A stretch of DNA of 15,625 bases from Bordetella parapertussis (GTDB taxonomy: Bacteria; Pseudomonadota; Gammaproteobacteria; Burkholderiales; Burkholderiaceae_C). Each line of letters begins with the position of its first letter. The stretch's first letter is position 1. This document shows, piece after piece, positions 6,024-13,396 of this stretch. Both the position numbers and the translations under genes were made by a program. Location: NCBI GenBank assembly GCA_945873925.1, contig CAMCES010000042.1:1-15625 (forward strand), written 5' to 3'. The notes beneath the pieces were generated by a model. That model was not told the origin of the DNA. It was given only the letters and a program-made list of their open reading frames with translations, and did no database searches.

Positions 6024-7324
6024 GCACCCAGCCCACGACCACAGATCAGACCGCCAATGCGGTTGAGGATGCGACCTACCTCAAGGTCACTTGGCGTTTG
6101 ATTCCTTTGCTTTTGGTTTGTTACATCATTGCTTACCTGGACCGGGTGAATGTGGGTTTTGCCAAGCTGCAAATGGCAGGTGAACTGGGTTTCTCGGACA
6201 CGGTGTATGGGTTGGGTGCAGGGATGTTTTTCATTGGCTACTTCTTCTTTGAGGTGCCAAGCAACATCATCTTGCATCGGGTCGGTGCCCGCGCCTGGAT
6301 CGCCCGCATCATGGTCACTTGGGGTGTGATTTCTGGCTCCATGATGTTTATCCAAACTGAAACCCAGTTTTATGTGATGCGATTTTTGTTGGGCGTCGCT
6401 GAGGCCGGGTTTTTTCCGGGCATCATTTTGTATTTGACTTATTGGTATCCCGCCCATCGACGTGGCCGCATCATTTCACTGTTCATGACAGGCATACCTT
6501 TGGCGGGTGTCATTGGCGGTCCCCTGTCCGGTTGGATCATGAAGAGTTGGGACCAGGTGCAGGGCTTACAGGGTTGGCAGTGGATGTTCTTTTTAGAGGC
6601 GCTGCCCGCCGTCATTTTTGGCTTCGTTGTTTACCAATACCTGGACGATCGAATCAGCGAAGCCAAATGGCTGACGGAGTCTGAACGGGCATTGCTGACC
6701 CAACGCATTGCAGAAGATGAGCAACACAAAACCCACATGCCTGTTTGGGAAGTCTTGAAAAACAAGCGTATGTGGGTGATGAGTGCGATTTATTTCAGCA
6801 TGGCCATGAGCTTGTACGGCGTGAGTTTTTGGTTGCCCACATTGATCAAGGGCATGGGGGTGACAGACAATTTGTCCATTGGCCTACTCTCTGCTGTTCC
6901 TTGGTTTGCAGGTGCTGTCTCTATGATTTTGTTTGGTCGAAGCGCAGATCGCCACAAGGAACGCCGCTGGCATGTGGTGGTACCGATGCTCATGGCGGCA
7001 GTTGGCTTGACCTTGTCTGTGGTTTTGGCCAGCAATGTTTACCTGTCTTTTATTGCCCTGATCTTTGCTTGCATGGGCATCGTCTCGGCCATACCGCTGT
7101 TTTGGAGTCTGCCCACTGCTTTTTTGGCAGGCGCCGCCGCCGCCGCAGGCATTGCAGCGATCAACTCGATCGCCAACTTGGCTGGCTTTTTGGCACCCTA
7201 TTTGGTGGGATGGTTAAAGCAAGCGACCCAATCGACCGATGCCGGCATGTACCTGCTGGCTATGGTGTTGGTGATCGGCGCTGCAATCACTTTGCGCATT
7301 CCCCCCAACCTGGTCAATCGGTGA
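6020..7324 (+). CDS. MFS transporter, anion:cation symporter (ACS) family
   Basis: This 434-residue, 12-helix major facilitator is of the ACS/phthalate-permease group, which imports organic anions (phthalate, tartrate, glucarate, tricarballylate and similar) with protons. Supporting motifs are IAYLDRVNVGFAKLQM at the end of helix 1 (about 37-52), FFFEVPSNIILHRVGARAWI, RFLLGVAEAGFFPGIILYLT with WYPAHRRGRI, and FMTGIPLAGVIGGPLSGWIM. The start at 6020 overlaps the livM stop (ATGA) and has AAAGGA five bases upstream, a strong ribosome site. Being translationally coupled to an ABC importer is unusual for an MFS symporter. It suggests both move related compounds, or a substrate and its breakdown product. 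The exact substrate is unknown. Confidence 0.93.
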   Translation: MSTQPTTTDQTANAVEDATYLKVTWRLIPLLLVCYIIAYLDRVNVGFAKLQMAGELGFSDTVYGLGAGMFFIGYFFFEVPSNIILHRVGARAWIARIMVTWGVISGSMMFIQTETQFYVMRFLLGVAEAGFFPGIILYLTYWYPAHRRGRIISLFMTGIPLAGVIGGPLSGWIMKSWDQVQGLQGWQWMFFLEALPAVIFGFVVYQYLDDRISEAKWLTESERALLTQRIAEDEQHKTHMPVWEVLKNKRMWVMSAIYFSMAMSLYGVSFWLPTLIKGMGVTDNLSIGLLSAVPWFAGAVSMILFGRSADRHKERRWHVVVPMLMAAVGLTLSVVLASNVYLSFIALIFACMGIVSAIPLFWSLPTAFLAGAAAAAGIAAINSIANLAGFLAPYLVGWLKQATQSTDAGMYLLAMVLVIGAAITLRIPPNLVNR

Positions 7325-7329
7325 GCAAA

Positions 7330-7339
7330 TCAGGCCTGA
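7330..7339. promoter_or_regulatory. 10-bp palindrome TCAGGCCTGA between the MFS gene and cstA
   Basis: This perfect palindrome lies in the 70-bp gap before cstA, followed by TAGAAT (7350-7355), which resembles a -10 box but has no recognisable -35 at the proper distance. It could be an operator or a weak stem. No T-tract follows, so it is not a standard terminator. Low confidence. Confidence 0.25.
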
Positions 7340-7383
7340 GGGGTATTGTTAGAATTGAGCAAGAAACAACAATGAAAGCGACC

Positions 7384-7388
7384 AGGAG
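7384..7388 (+). promoter_or_regulatory. Ribosome binding site AGGAG favouring a TTG start for cstA
   Basis: AGGAG is 6 nt from the TTG at 7395 and 12 nt from the ATG at 7401. The spacing, and the match of MNxxxKYxxW to the N-terminus of E. coli CstA, favour the TTG. Confidence 0.6.
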
Positions 7389-7394
7389 ACTGCT

Positions 7395-9452
7395 TTGAAC
7401 ATGATCAGTAAATATGTGATTTGGGTGGCGATTGCCATTTTGGGCGCTTTTTCACTGGGTACCGTTGCGCTGACTCAAGGTGAAAGCATCAACGCTTTAT
7501 GGATCGTGACCGCGGCCATATCCGTTTACCTGATCGCTTATCGTTTCTACGCTTTGTACATCGCCACCCATGTGATGCAACTTGACCCCAAGCGCCTCAC
7601 GCCGGCGGTCAGGCTCAATGACGGCCTGGACTATGTGCCCACCCATAAAAATGTATTGTTTGGTCACCACTTCGCTGCGATTGCAGGGGCAGGACCTTTG
7701 GTCGGTCCGGTGTTGGCCGCGCAAATGGGTTACCTGCCTGGCTTGTTGTGGTTGCTGGTGGGTGTGGTGATGGCAGGTGCGGTGCAAGACTTCATGGTTT
7801 TGTTCATCTCTACCCGACGCAATGGCCGTTCACTGGGTGACATGGTCAAGGAAGAAATGGGGGCCGTGCCTGGTTTGATCGCGATGTTCGGTACCTTCAT
7901 GATCATCACGATTTTGTTGGCCGTGCTGGCCTTGATTGTGGTCAAGGCACTGGCCGAAAGCCCATGGGGCACCTTCACCGTCGCAGCCACGATACCCATC
8001 GCGGTTTTCATGGGGCTGTATTCCCGCTATTTCCGTCCAGGCAGGGTGACAGAGATTTCGCTGATTGGCTTTGTGTTGCTGATGCTGTCCATCATTTACG
8101 GTGGTCAAGTCGCTGCTGATCCCCTGCTGGCGCCGATGTTCACTTTCGATGGCAAGCAACTGACATTGATGTTGTTGGTCTATGGTGTGGTGGCCTCCAT
8201 ACTGCCAGTGTGGCTGCTGCTTGCGCCACGCGATTACCTGTCAACTTTCTTGAAGATTGGCACCATCATCGGCTTGGCCATCGGTATTTTGTTCGTGGCA
8301 CCCGACTTGAAAATGCCGGCTGTTACCCAGTTCATTGATGGCACAGGGCCGGTGTGGTCTGGCTCACTGTTTCCTTTCTTGTTCATCACCATTGCTTGTG
8401 GTGCTGTCTCTGGTTTTCATGCACTGATCTCTTCTGGCACCACGCCCAAGCTGCTTGAAAACGAGATGCATGCGCCCATGATTGGTTATGGCGGCATGTT
8501 GATGGAGTCTTTTGTGGCGGTGATGGCTTTGGTGGCTGCTTCCATCATTGACCCAGGGGTTTATTTCGCCATGAACAGCCCGGCGGCACTGATCGGCACC
8601 ACACCCGAAACCGCTGCTGCAGCCATCAGTCAATGGGGCTTTGTCATCACCCCCGAAATGCTCCAAGAAACAGCTCGCAGTGTCGGCGAGTCCACCATCA
8701 TTTCCCGCACTGGCGGTGCACCCACCTTGGCGGTGGGCATGGCGCAAATCTTTGCCTCTGCCTTGGGCGGGCCTGGCATGATGGCCTTTTGGTACCACTT
8801 TGCGATTTTGTTTGAGGCCTTGTTCATCTTGACCGCAGTGGATGCGGGTACTCGGGTTGGCCGCTTCATGCTGCAAGACCTGATGGGTACTTTCGTGCCG
8901 TCCCTCAAAAGCACCCAGTCGATCAGTGGCAACCTGCTGGCGTCTGTCTTGTGCGTCAGTGCATGGGGCTATTTCTTATACCAAGGCGTTTCTGACCCCT
9001 TGGGAGGTATCAACACCCTTTGGCCCTTGTTCGGTATTTCCAACCAGATGCTGGCTGCGATTGCCCTGACTTTGTGCACCGTGGTCTTGTTCAAAATGAA
9101 ACGTCAGCGATTTGCCTGGGTCACGCTGTTGCCCACCACATGGCTGCTGATTTGCACGATGACGGCAGGCATGGAAAAAATCTTTCACAGCAACCCCAAA
9201 ATTGGGTTCTTGTCGAATGCCCACAAGTTCCAGGATGCCCTGGCTCAGGGTCAACTGCTGGCTCCTGCCAAGTCTGTCGCACAGATGCATCAAATTGTGT
9301 TTAACAACTATTTGAATGCCGGCTTGGCGGCGTTGTTCATGTTGGTTTTGCTGTCGGTGGTTTTCTACGGCGTCCGAGAGTGCATCAAATCCATGCGTTC
9401 ACCGCATCCCACCACCCATGAGGCGGGTGGGGTTGAAATGCAATCCGCGTGA
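7395..9452 (+). CDS. cstA: Carbon starvation protein A (CstA), pyruvate/peptide transporter
   Basis: This 685-residue polytopic inner-membrane protein is collinear with E. coli CstA. It carries GHHFAAIAGAGPLVGPVLAA with QMGYLPG following, FISTRRNGRSLGDMVKEEMG, PVWLLLAPRDYLSTFLKIGT, FITIACGAVSGFHALISSGT, FWYHFAILFEALFILTAVDA and DPLGGINTLWPLFGISNQML. CstA-family proteins import pyruvate (E. coli CstA, BtsT), and CstA has also been linked to peptide uptake in starvation. Start: TTG at 7395 with AGGAG at ideal distance, or ATG at 7401, two residues shorter. It follows the MFS gene by 70 bp and is followed after 7 bp by its usual small partner ybdD. Its place behind two other importers of small acids suggests joint use of carboxylates. 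Confidence 0.97.
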   Translation: MNMISKYVIWVAIAILGAFSLGTVALTQGESINALWIVTAAISVYLIAYRFYALYIATHVMQLDPKRLTPAVRLNDGLDYVPTHKNVLFGHHFAAIAGAGPLVGPVLAAQMGYLPGLLWLLVGVVMAGAVQDFMVLFISTRRNGRSLGDMVKEEMGAVPGLIAMFGTFMIITILLAVLALIVVKALAESPWGTFTVAATIPIAVFMGLYSRYFRPGRVTEISLIGFVLLMLSIIYGGQVAADPLLAPMFTFDGKQLTLMLLVYGVVASILPVWLLLAPRDYLSTFLKIGTIIGLAIGILFVAPDLKMPAVTQFIDGTGPVWSGSLFPFLFITIACGAVSGFHALISSGTTPKLLENEMHAPMIGYGGMLMESFVAVMALVAASIIDPGVYFAMNSPAALIGTTPETAAAAISQWGFVITPEMLQETARSVGESTIISRTGGAPTLAVGMAQIFASALGGPGMMAFWYHFAILFEALFILTAVDAGTRVGRFMLQDLMGTFVPSLKSTQSISGNLLASVLCVSAWGYFLYQGVSDPLGGINTLWPLFGISNQMLAAIALTLCTVVLFKMKRQRFAWVTLLPTTWLLICTMTAGMEKIFHSNPKIGFLSNAHKFQDALAQGQLLAPAKSVAQMHQIVFNNYLNAGLAALFMLVLLSVVFYGVRECIKSMRSPHPTTHEAGGVEMQSA

Positions 9453-9459
9453 TGTTGAT

Positions 9460-9672
9460 ATGTCCCCCGTGTTTGAAAAACTCAAAGCCCTCAATGGGTA
9501 TTTTTTGCAAACCGCCCACCTGATGGTGGGCGTTCCCAGCTATCAAAATTATTTAGACCACATGGCCAAAAACCACAGCGACAAACCTGTGATGGACTAT
9601 GAGGCTTTCTTCCGAGAGCGTCAGGCAGCCAGGTTTGGTGAGGGGCCCAATCGCATGAGCCGTTGCTGTTGA
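9460..9672 (+). CDS. ybdD: YbdD/YjiX family small protein (CstA partner)
   Basis: This 70-residue protein starts MSPVFEKLKALNGYFLQTAH. It aligns along its length with E. coli YbdD: LMVGVPSYQNYLDHMAKNHS corresponds to LMIGMPDYDNYVEHMRVNHP, YEAFFRERQAARFG to YEEFFRERQDARYG, and both end in Cys-Cys. In enterobacteria ybdD and yjiX sit behind cstA and btsT, and the small protein is needed for pyruvate uptake by its partner. The ATG at 9460 lies 7 bp after the cstA stop. The frame is open further upstream inside cstA, but that part overlaps the CstA C-terminus and is not conserved. It is the last gene of the plus-strand block. Confidence 0.93.
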   Translation: MSPVFEKLKALNGYFLQTAHLMVGVPSYQNYLDHMAKNHSDKPVMDYEAFFRERQAARFGEGPNRMSRCC

Positions 9673-9674
9673 AA

Positions 9675-9691
9675 CGGTTGCCGGCAAACCG
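9675..9691. terminator. Small hairpin between convergent operons (possible bidirectional terminator)
   Basis: CGGTT (9675-9679) pairs with AACCG (9687-9691), and the middle TTGCCGGCAA (9678-9687) is itself a perfect palindrome. It occupies almost all of the 21 bp between the two facing stop codons. There is no T-run on either strand, so intrinsic termination is doubtful; it may only pause polymerase or protect 3' ends. Confidence 0.35.
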
Positions 9692-9693
9692 AC

Positions 9694-11337
9694 TCAGTCG
9701 CCCGAATTGCTGACCCGCAATCGCAATTCAAATTTTTGAATTTTCCCAGTCGATGTTTTCGGAATGGTCTCGAACCTGAACTGTTTGGGTATCTTGTAAC
9801 TTGCCAATAAAGCTTTGCAATGCGCCATCAAGGCTTGCTCAGTCGCTTCGATTTTCGGCCTGAGTTCAACAAATGCCACGGGTACTTCACCCCATCTTTC
9901 GTCTTTCTTTGCAACCACAGCGCAGCTCATCACGGCAGGATGCCTGTAGAGCGCATCTTCAACCTCGATGGAACTGATGTTTTCCCCACCTGAAATGATG
10001 ATGTCTTTGCTGCGGTCTTTGATCCGCATGTACCCGTCTTGTTCGGTGACGGCCAAGTCACCGGTATGAAACCAGCCACCCGAAAAGGCCTCAGTCGTGG
10101 CTTGTGGGTTTTTCAAATAGCCTTTCATCAAGATGTTGCCCTTGAACATGATTTCGCCCATGGACTGACCATCGGCAGGCATGTCGAGCATGGTCTCAGG
10201 GTCCTTCACGCACATGCCTTCTTGCAAGGGATAGCGCACACCTTGGCGGCCATTCAACCGCACTTGTTCAGACAGGTGGTGGTTTGACCATTCAGGGCGT
10301 TTGACAGCCACAGAGGCTGGCCCATAGACCTCAGTGAGTCCATACACATGGGTGATGTCAAAACCCATTTGAGCCATGCCTTCGATCATGGCTGCAGGTG
10401 GTGCTGCGCCCGCGACCATCCCTTTGATGGGGTGTGTCACTTGATCGCGCCATGCCTTTGGCGCTGCGATCAACAGGTTGTGCACGATGGGTGCTGCGCA
10501 GTAATAACCCACCTGGTGTTCAGCCATGTGGCGCAAGATGTTTTCGGCCTCGACTTTGCGCAGGCATACATGCACGCCCCCCAGCATGGCGATGGTCCAC
10601 GGGAAACACCAACCATTGCAATGGAACATCGGCAAGGTCCATAGGTATTTGGGGAAGGCAGCCATGTGCCAAGTCACTGCATTGCTCACGGCATTCAAGT
10701 AAGCCCCTCGGTGGTGGGTCACCACGCCCTTGGGGTCGCCCGTGGTGCCAGAGGTGTAGCTGACTGCAATCGCATCCCATTCGTCGGTCGGACCTTGCAA
10801 GAGCGCCAGGGGTTCGTGTTGACTGATCCATGCCTCATAGTCATGGTGACCGATGCGTTCGCCTGCGCCTGCATACTCGCTGTCACAGACATCGATCACC
10901 AGCAATTCACGCTGGTACTGCTTATGCAAGATGGCTATGGCGAGCGACATGGTGCTTGAGAATTCACGGTCCGTGATCAGCACGCTGGCTTCGCAGTGGT
11001 TCATCTGCCAAGCCAGCAAGGCCGCATCCAAGCGGGTGTTCAGGGCATTGAGCACGGCATTGAGCGCAGGAACCGCGTAATGCGCCTCAAGCATTTCGGG
11101 TGTGTTTGACAACATCACACTCACCGTGCTGCCGCGCGCCACACCGGCTGCGCGCAGCGCGGCAGCCAACCGGGCAGAGCGTTCGCGCACTTGCCGCCAG
11201 TTGTATCGTCGATCTCCATGGATCACGGCTTCCATGTCACCAAAGACTTCAGCACTTCGTTCGATGAAGCTGATGGGCGACAAGGCTGTGAAATTGGCAG
11301 CGTTTTTGTCCAAATGTTGATCGAAAATCGATGTCAT
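9694..11337 (-). CDS. AMP-forming acyl-CoA synthetase (AlkK/DmdB-like carboxylate-CoA ligase)
   Basis: This 547-residue ANL-superfamily ligase activates a carboxylic acid to its CoA thioester using ATP. Motifs in order are the P-loop YTSGTTGDPKGV (194-205), WTLPMFHCNGWCFPWT (typical of the AlkK/DmdB medium-chain and methylthiopropionate group), YGLTEVYG, GWFHTGDLAV, DRSKDIIISGGENISSIEVE and the C-terminal PKTSTGKIQK with catalytic Lys near 532. All key residues are present. Start: ATG at 11337 has AGAGGG overlapping the upstream stop, 4 nt away; a TTG three bases earlier is less likely. It is the last gene of the minus-strand operon, 9 bp behind the CoA-transferase. Substrate: short/medium-chain or branched acid, not resolved. 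Confidence 0.93.
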   Translation of the reverse strand: MTSIFDQHLDKNAANFTALSPISFIERSAEVFGDMEAVIHGDRRYNWRQVRERSARLAAALRAAGVARGSTVSVMLSNTPEMLEAHYAVPALNAVLNALNTRLDAALLAWQMNHCEASVLITDREFSSTMSLAIAILHKQYQRELLVIDVCDSEYAGAGERIGHHDYEAWISQHEPLALLQGPTDEWDAIAVSYTSGTTGDPKGVVTHHRGAYLNAVSNAVTWHMAAFPKYLWTLPMFHCNGWCFPWTIAMLGGVHVCLRKVEAENILRHMAEHQVGYYCAAPIVHNLLIAAPKAWRDQVTHPIKGMVAGAAPPAAMIEGMAQMGFDITHVYGLTEVYGPASVAVKRPEWSNHHLSEQVRLNGRQGVRYPLQEGMCVKDPETMLDMPADGQSMGEIMFKGNILMKGYLKNPQATTEAFSGGWFHTGDLAVTEQDGYMRIKDRSKDIIISGGENISSIEVEDALYRHPAVMSCAVVAKKDERWGEVPVAFVELRPKIEATEQALMAHCKALLASYKIPKQFRFETIPKTSTGKIQKFELRLRVSNSGD

Positions 11338-11346
11338 CAAACCCTC

Positions 11347-12522
11347 TCAGTCGGACAGCGTGATGCCCAATTCAAGCAATATGGATTGGGTATGCTGACC
11401 CACACTGGGAATCGGACCCATGGCGTAATTGAAACTGCTTTGCACGCCAGGTGGTAGCAATGCGGGCAACAGGCCCGCTGGTGAATCTACTTGGGTCCAA
11501 CGATGACGGGCTGTTAACTGCGGGTGCGCCCACAGGTCAGCCATGGTGTTCATTCGTGCATTGGCAATCGGGGCTTGGTCCAAACGGGTGATCACCTCAG
11601 CCGCAGTCAAGCCATTGAAGACCGAATGGATGATGGCTGCCAAGGCCTCGCGGTTTTGGTTGCGCAAGCTGTTGTTGTGAAAACGCTCGTCGCTTGCCAA
11701 AGAAGGTTGCTGCAGCACCACTTCACAAAACTTCACCCACTCTCGCTCATTTTGCAAGCCCAGCATCACGGTGCCACCATCGCCTGCGGAGAAGGGGCCA
11801 TAGGGATAAATCGTGGCATGCGATGCTCCTGTGCGAGGCGGGGGAGCTGCATCATCCATGGCGTAGTACATCGGGTAACCCATCCACTCGGCCAATGACT
11901 CCAACATGGAGACATCGATGTGCGCACCTTCACCGGTTTTATCTCGGTGAATCAAAGCAGACAAGATATTGGTGTAAGCATACATGCCAGCTGCAATGTC
12001 GGCAATGGAGTTGCCGCTTTTGCTGGGATGCTCAGGCGTGCCCGTCACAGACAAATAACCTGCTTCACTTTGGATCAGCAAGTCATAGGCTTTTTTATCG
12101 CGGTAAGGCCCCTCGTTGCCATAGCCAGAAATATCACAAACGATGAGGCGGGGATTGTCCTGCCGCAGTTTTGCTGCATCCAAACCCATGCGGGCCGTTG
12201 CCCCTGGGGCGAGGTTTTGCACCAGCACATCGGCTTTGCCTATCAGTTGTTTGAGCACCTGCAAATGCGCAGGATTTTTCAAATCCAGAGCCAAGCTTTC
12301 TTTGGAGCGGTTAACCCACACAAAGTGGGAGGATGCGCCACGAGCGCGTTGGTCATAGCCTCTGGCAAAGTCACCCGACTCAGGGCGCTCCACCTTGATC
12401 ACCCTGGCGCCCAAATCGGCCAATTGCCGGGTGCAAAACGGTGCCGCGATCGCGTGTTCGAGTGAAACCACCGTCACATGGTCAAGCGGCTTGGCTGATG
12501 GGGTTGGATGAGTTGTGGACAT
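11347..12522 (-). CDS. Class III CoA-transferase (CaiB/BaiF family)
   Basis: This roughly 391-residue protein belongs to the formyl-CoA transferase / mesaconyl-CoA isomerase / succinyl-CoA:dicarboxylate CoA-transferase family. It shows the N-terminal EHAIAAPFCTRQLADLGARV and IKVERPESGDFARGYD, the middle SGYGNEGPYRDKKAYDLLIQ, and SIADIAAGMYAY, whose Asp (about residue 175) aligns with the family's catalytic Asp that forms the acyl anhydride. It transfers CoA between carboxylic acids, inter- or intramolecularly. Start: ATG at 12522 lies immediately after the hydratase stop; an ATG at 12531 overlapping that gene is equally possible. The frame remains open upstream inside the hydratase gene but that part is not family-like. 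The neighbouring hydratase suggests a C5/branched dicarboxyl-CoA substrate, as an inference. Confidence 0.92.
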   Translation of the reverse strand: MSTTHPTPSAKPLDHVTVVSLEHAIAAPFCTRQLADLGARVIKVERPESGDFARGYDQRARGASSHFVWVNRSKESLALDLKNPAHLQVLKQLIGKADVLVQNLAPGATARMGLDAAKLRQDNPRLIVCDISGYGNEGPYRDKKAYDLLIQSEAGYLSVTGTPEHPSKSGNSIADIAAGMYAYTNILSALIHRDKTGEGAHIDVSMLESLAEWMGYPMYYAMDDAAPPPRTGASHATIYPYGPFSAGDGGTVMLGLQNEREWVKFCEVVLQQPSLASDERFHNNSLRNQNREALAAIIHSVFNGLTAAEVITRLDQAPIANARMNTMADLWAHPQLTARHRWTQVDSPAGLLPALLPPGVQSSFNYAMGPIPSVGQHTQSILLELGITLSD

Positions 12523-12523
12523 G

Positions 12524-13396
12524 TCATGCATTTTTGAAAACCACGATGGCATGCATGGCTGTGTCACCGTGGTGGTCCTCAACCCACAGCTGGGCCGACA
12601 GACCGTCTGGCGCAGGCGCACCACACAAGCGCAGTGGCCGATGATCAGCGCATTCAAACACCGGCTTGAGGGCCTTATAAGACAAATCAGCTACTGGCTG
12701 CTTGCAGTGTTGTTGCAGCAGCGCCATCAGCCAGGTAGCCATCAAGGGGCCATGGACCACCAAGCCTGGGTAGCCCTCGGTTTCAGTGGCGTACTTGCGG
12801 TCGTAGTGGATACGGTGGCTGTTGAAGGTCAGGGCCGAGTAACGAAACAACATCACCTCATCGGGCACCATTGGCTGCTGCCATTGATTGGCAGGTAGCG
12901 CGGGTGCCGCCACTGTCGAGCTTTGGGTTTGCAAAGGGCGATAGACGATATCGTGCACTTCCGTCAGGGCCAAACCATGGTCATGGCTGATTTGGTGCGC
13001 TACTTGCACAAACACGAGTTCACCAGATCGTCCGATTTTTCGCTCCACTTTTTGGATGGTTGAAACACGTTGGATGTTTTGCCCTAAGCGAAGCGGCGCA
13101 TGCCATTGCACACGACCACCTGCCCACATGCGTCGGGGCAGGGGCACAGGCGGCAAGAAGCCCCCTTTGCGCGGATGGCCATCCGAACCCAAATCGTGCT
13201 GCGGTGTCGTGGGCAAGAAATACATCCAATGCCATAAAGGCGGGAGTTCAAAATCAGGGGCAAATGTTTGGTCATCTAGGTTCAGCAAGGCGTGCAGACC
13301 ATGCAGAGGTGCTGCAGTGATGCTGTCTTGCAAGCTGTGTGTTCGACCTTGCCAAGACTGCAATTGCGCCAATGCGTCTGCCGCGATCAGGCTCAC
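12524..13396 (-). CDS. HTD2/MaoC-like acyl-CoA hydratase (mesaconyl-C4-CoA hydratase-like)
   Basis: This 290-residue double-hotdog protein has an N-terminal FAS1-like dehydratase half containing PPLWHWMYFLPTTPQ, GHPRKGGFLPPVPLPRRMWA and GGRVQWHAPLRLGQ. Its C-terminal MaoC-like half contains FRYSALTFNSHRIHYDRKYA and EGYPGLVVHGPLMATWL. These motifs fit the family of mesaconyl-C4-CoA hydratase and 3-hydroxyacyl-thioester dehydratase type 2, which add or remove water across an enoyl-CoA double bond. In the catalytic helix the position usually Asp (D-x-N-P-x-H) appears as Asn, with the His kept. The start is a GTG at 13396 overlapping the stop of the preceding binding-protein gene (GTGA). The frame stays open further upstream inside that gene, but that stretch is out-of-frame shadow. 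The next gene is the CoA-transferase. Reaction type is well supported, exact substrate not. Confidence 0.87.
   Translation of the reverse strand: MSLIAADALAQLQSWQGRTHSLQDSITAAPLHGLHALLNLDDQTFAPDFELPPLWHWMYFLPTTPQHDLGSDGHPRKGGFLPPVPLPRRMWAGGRVQWHAPLRLGQNIQRVSTIQKVERKIGRSGELVFVQVAHQISHDHGLALTEVHDIVYRPLQTQSSTVAAPALPANQWQQPMVPDEVMLFRYSALTFNSHRIHYDRKYATETEGYPGLVVHGPLMATWLMALLQQHCKQPVADLSYKALKPVFECADHRPLRLCGAPAPDGLSAQLWVEDHHGDTAMHAIVVFKNA

Noticed and set aside
7120..7165. GCC-rich run (Ala-Ala-Ala-Ala) in the MFS gene as a sequence repeat
   Set aside because: It encodes a short alanine run inside a transmembrane helix and is not a mobile or array repeat.
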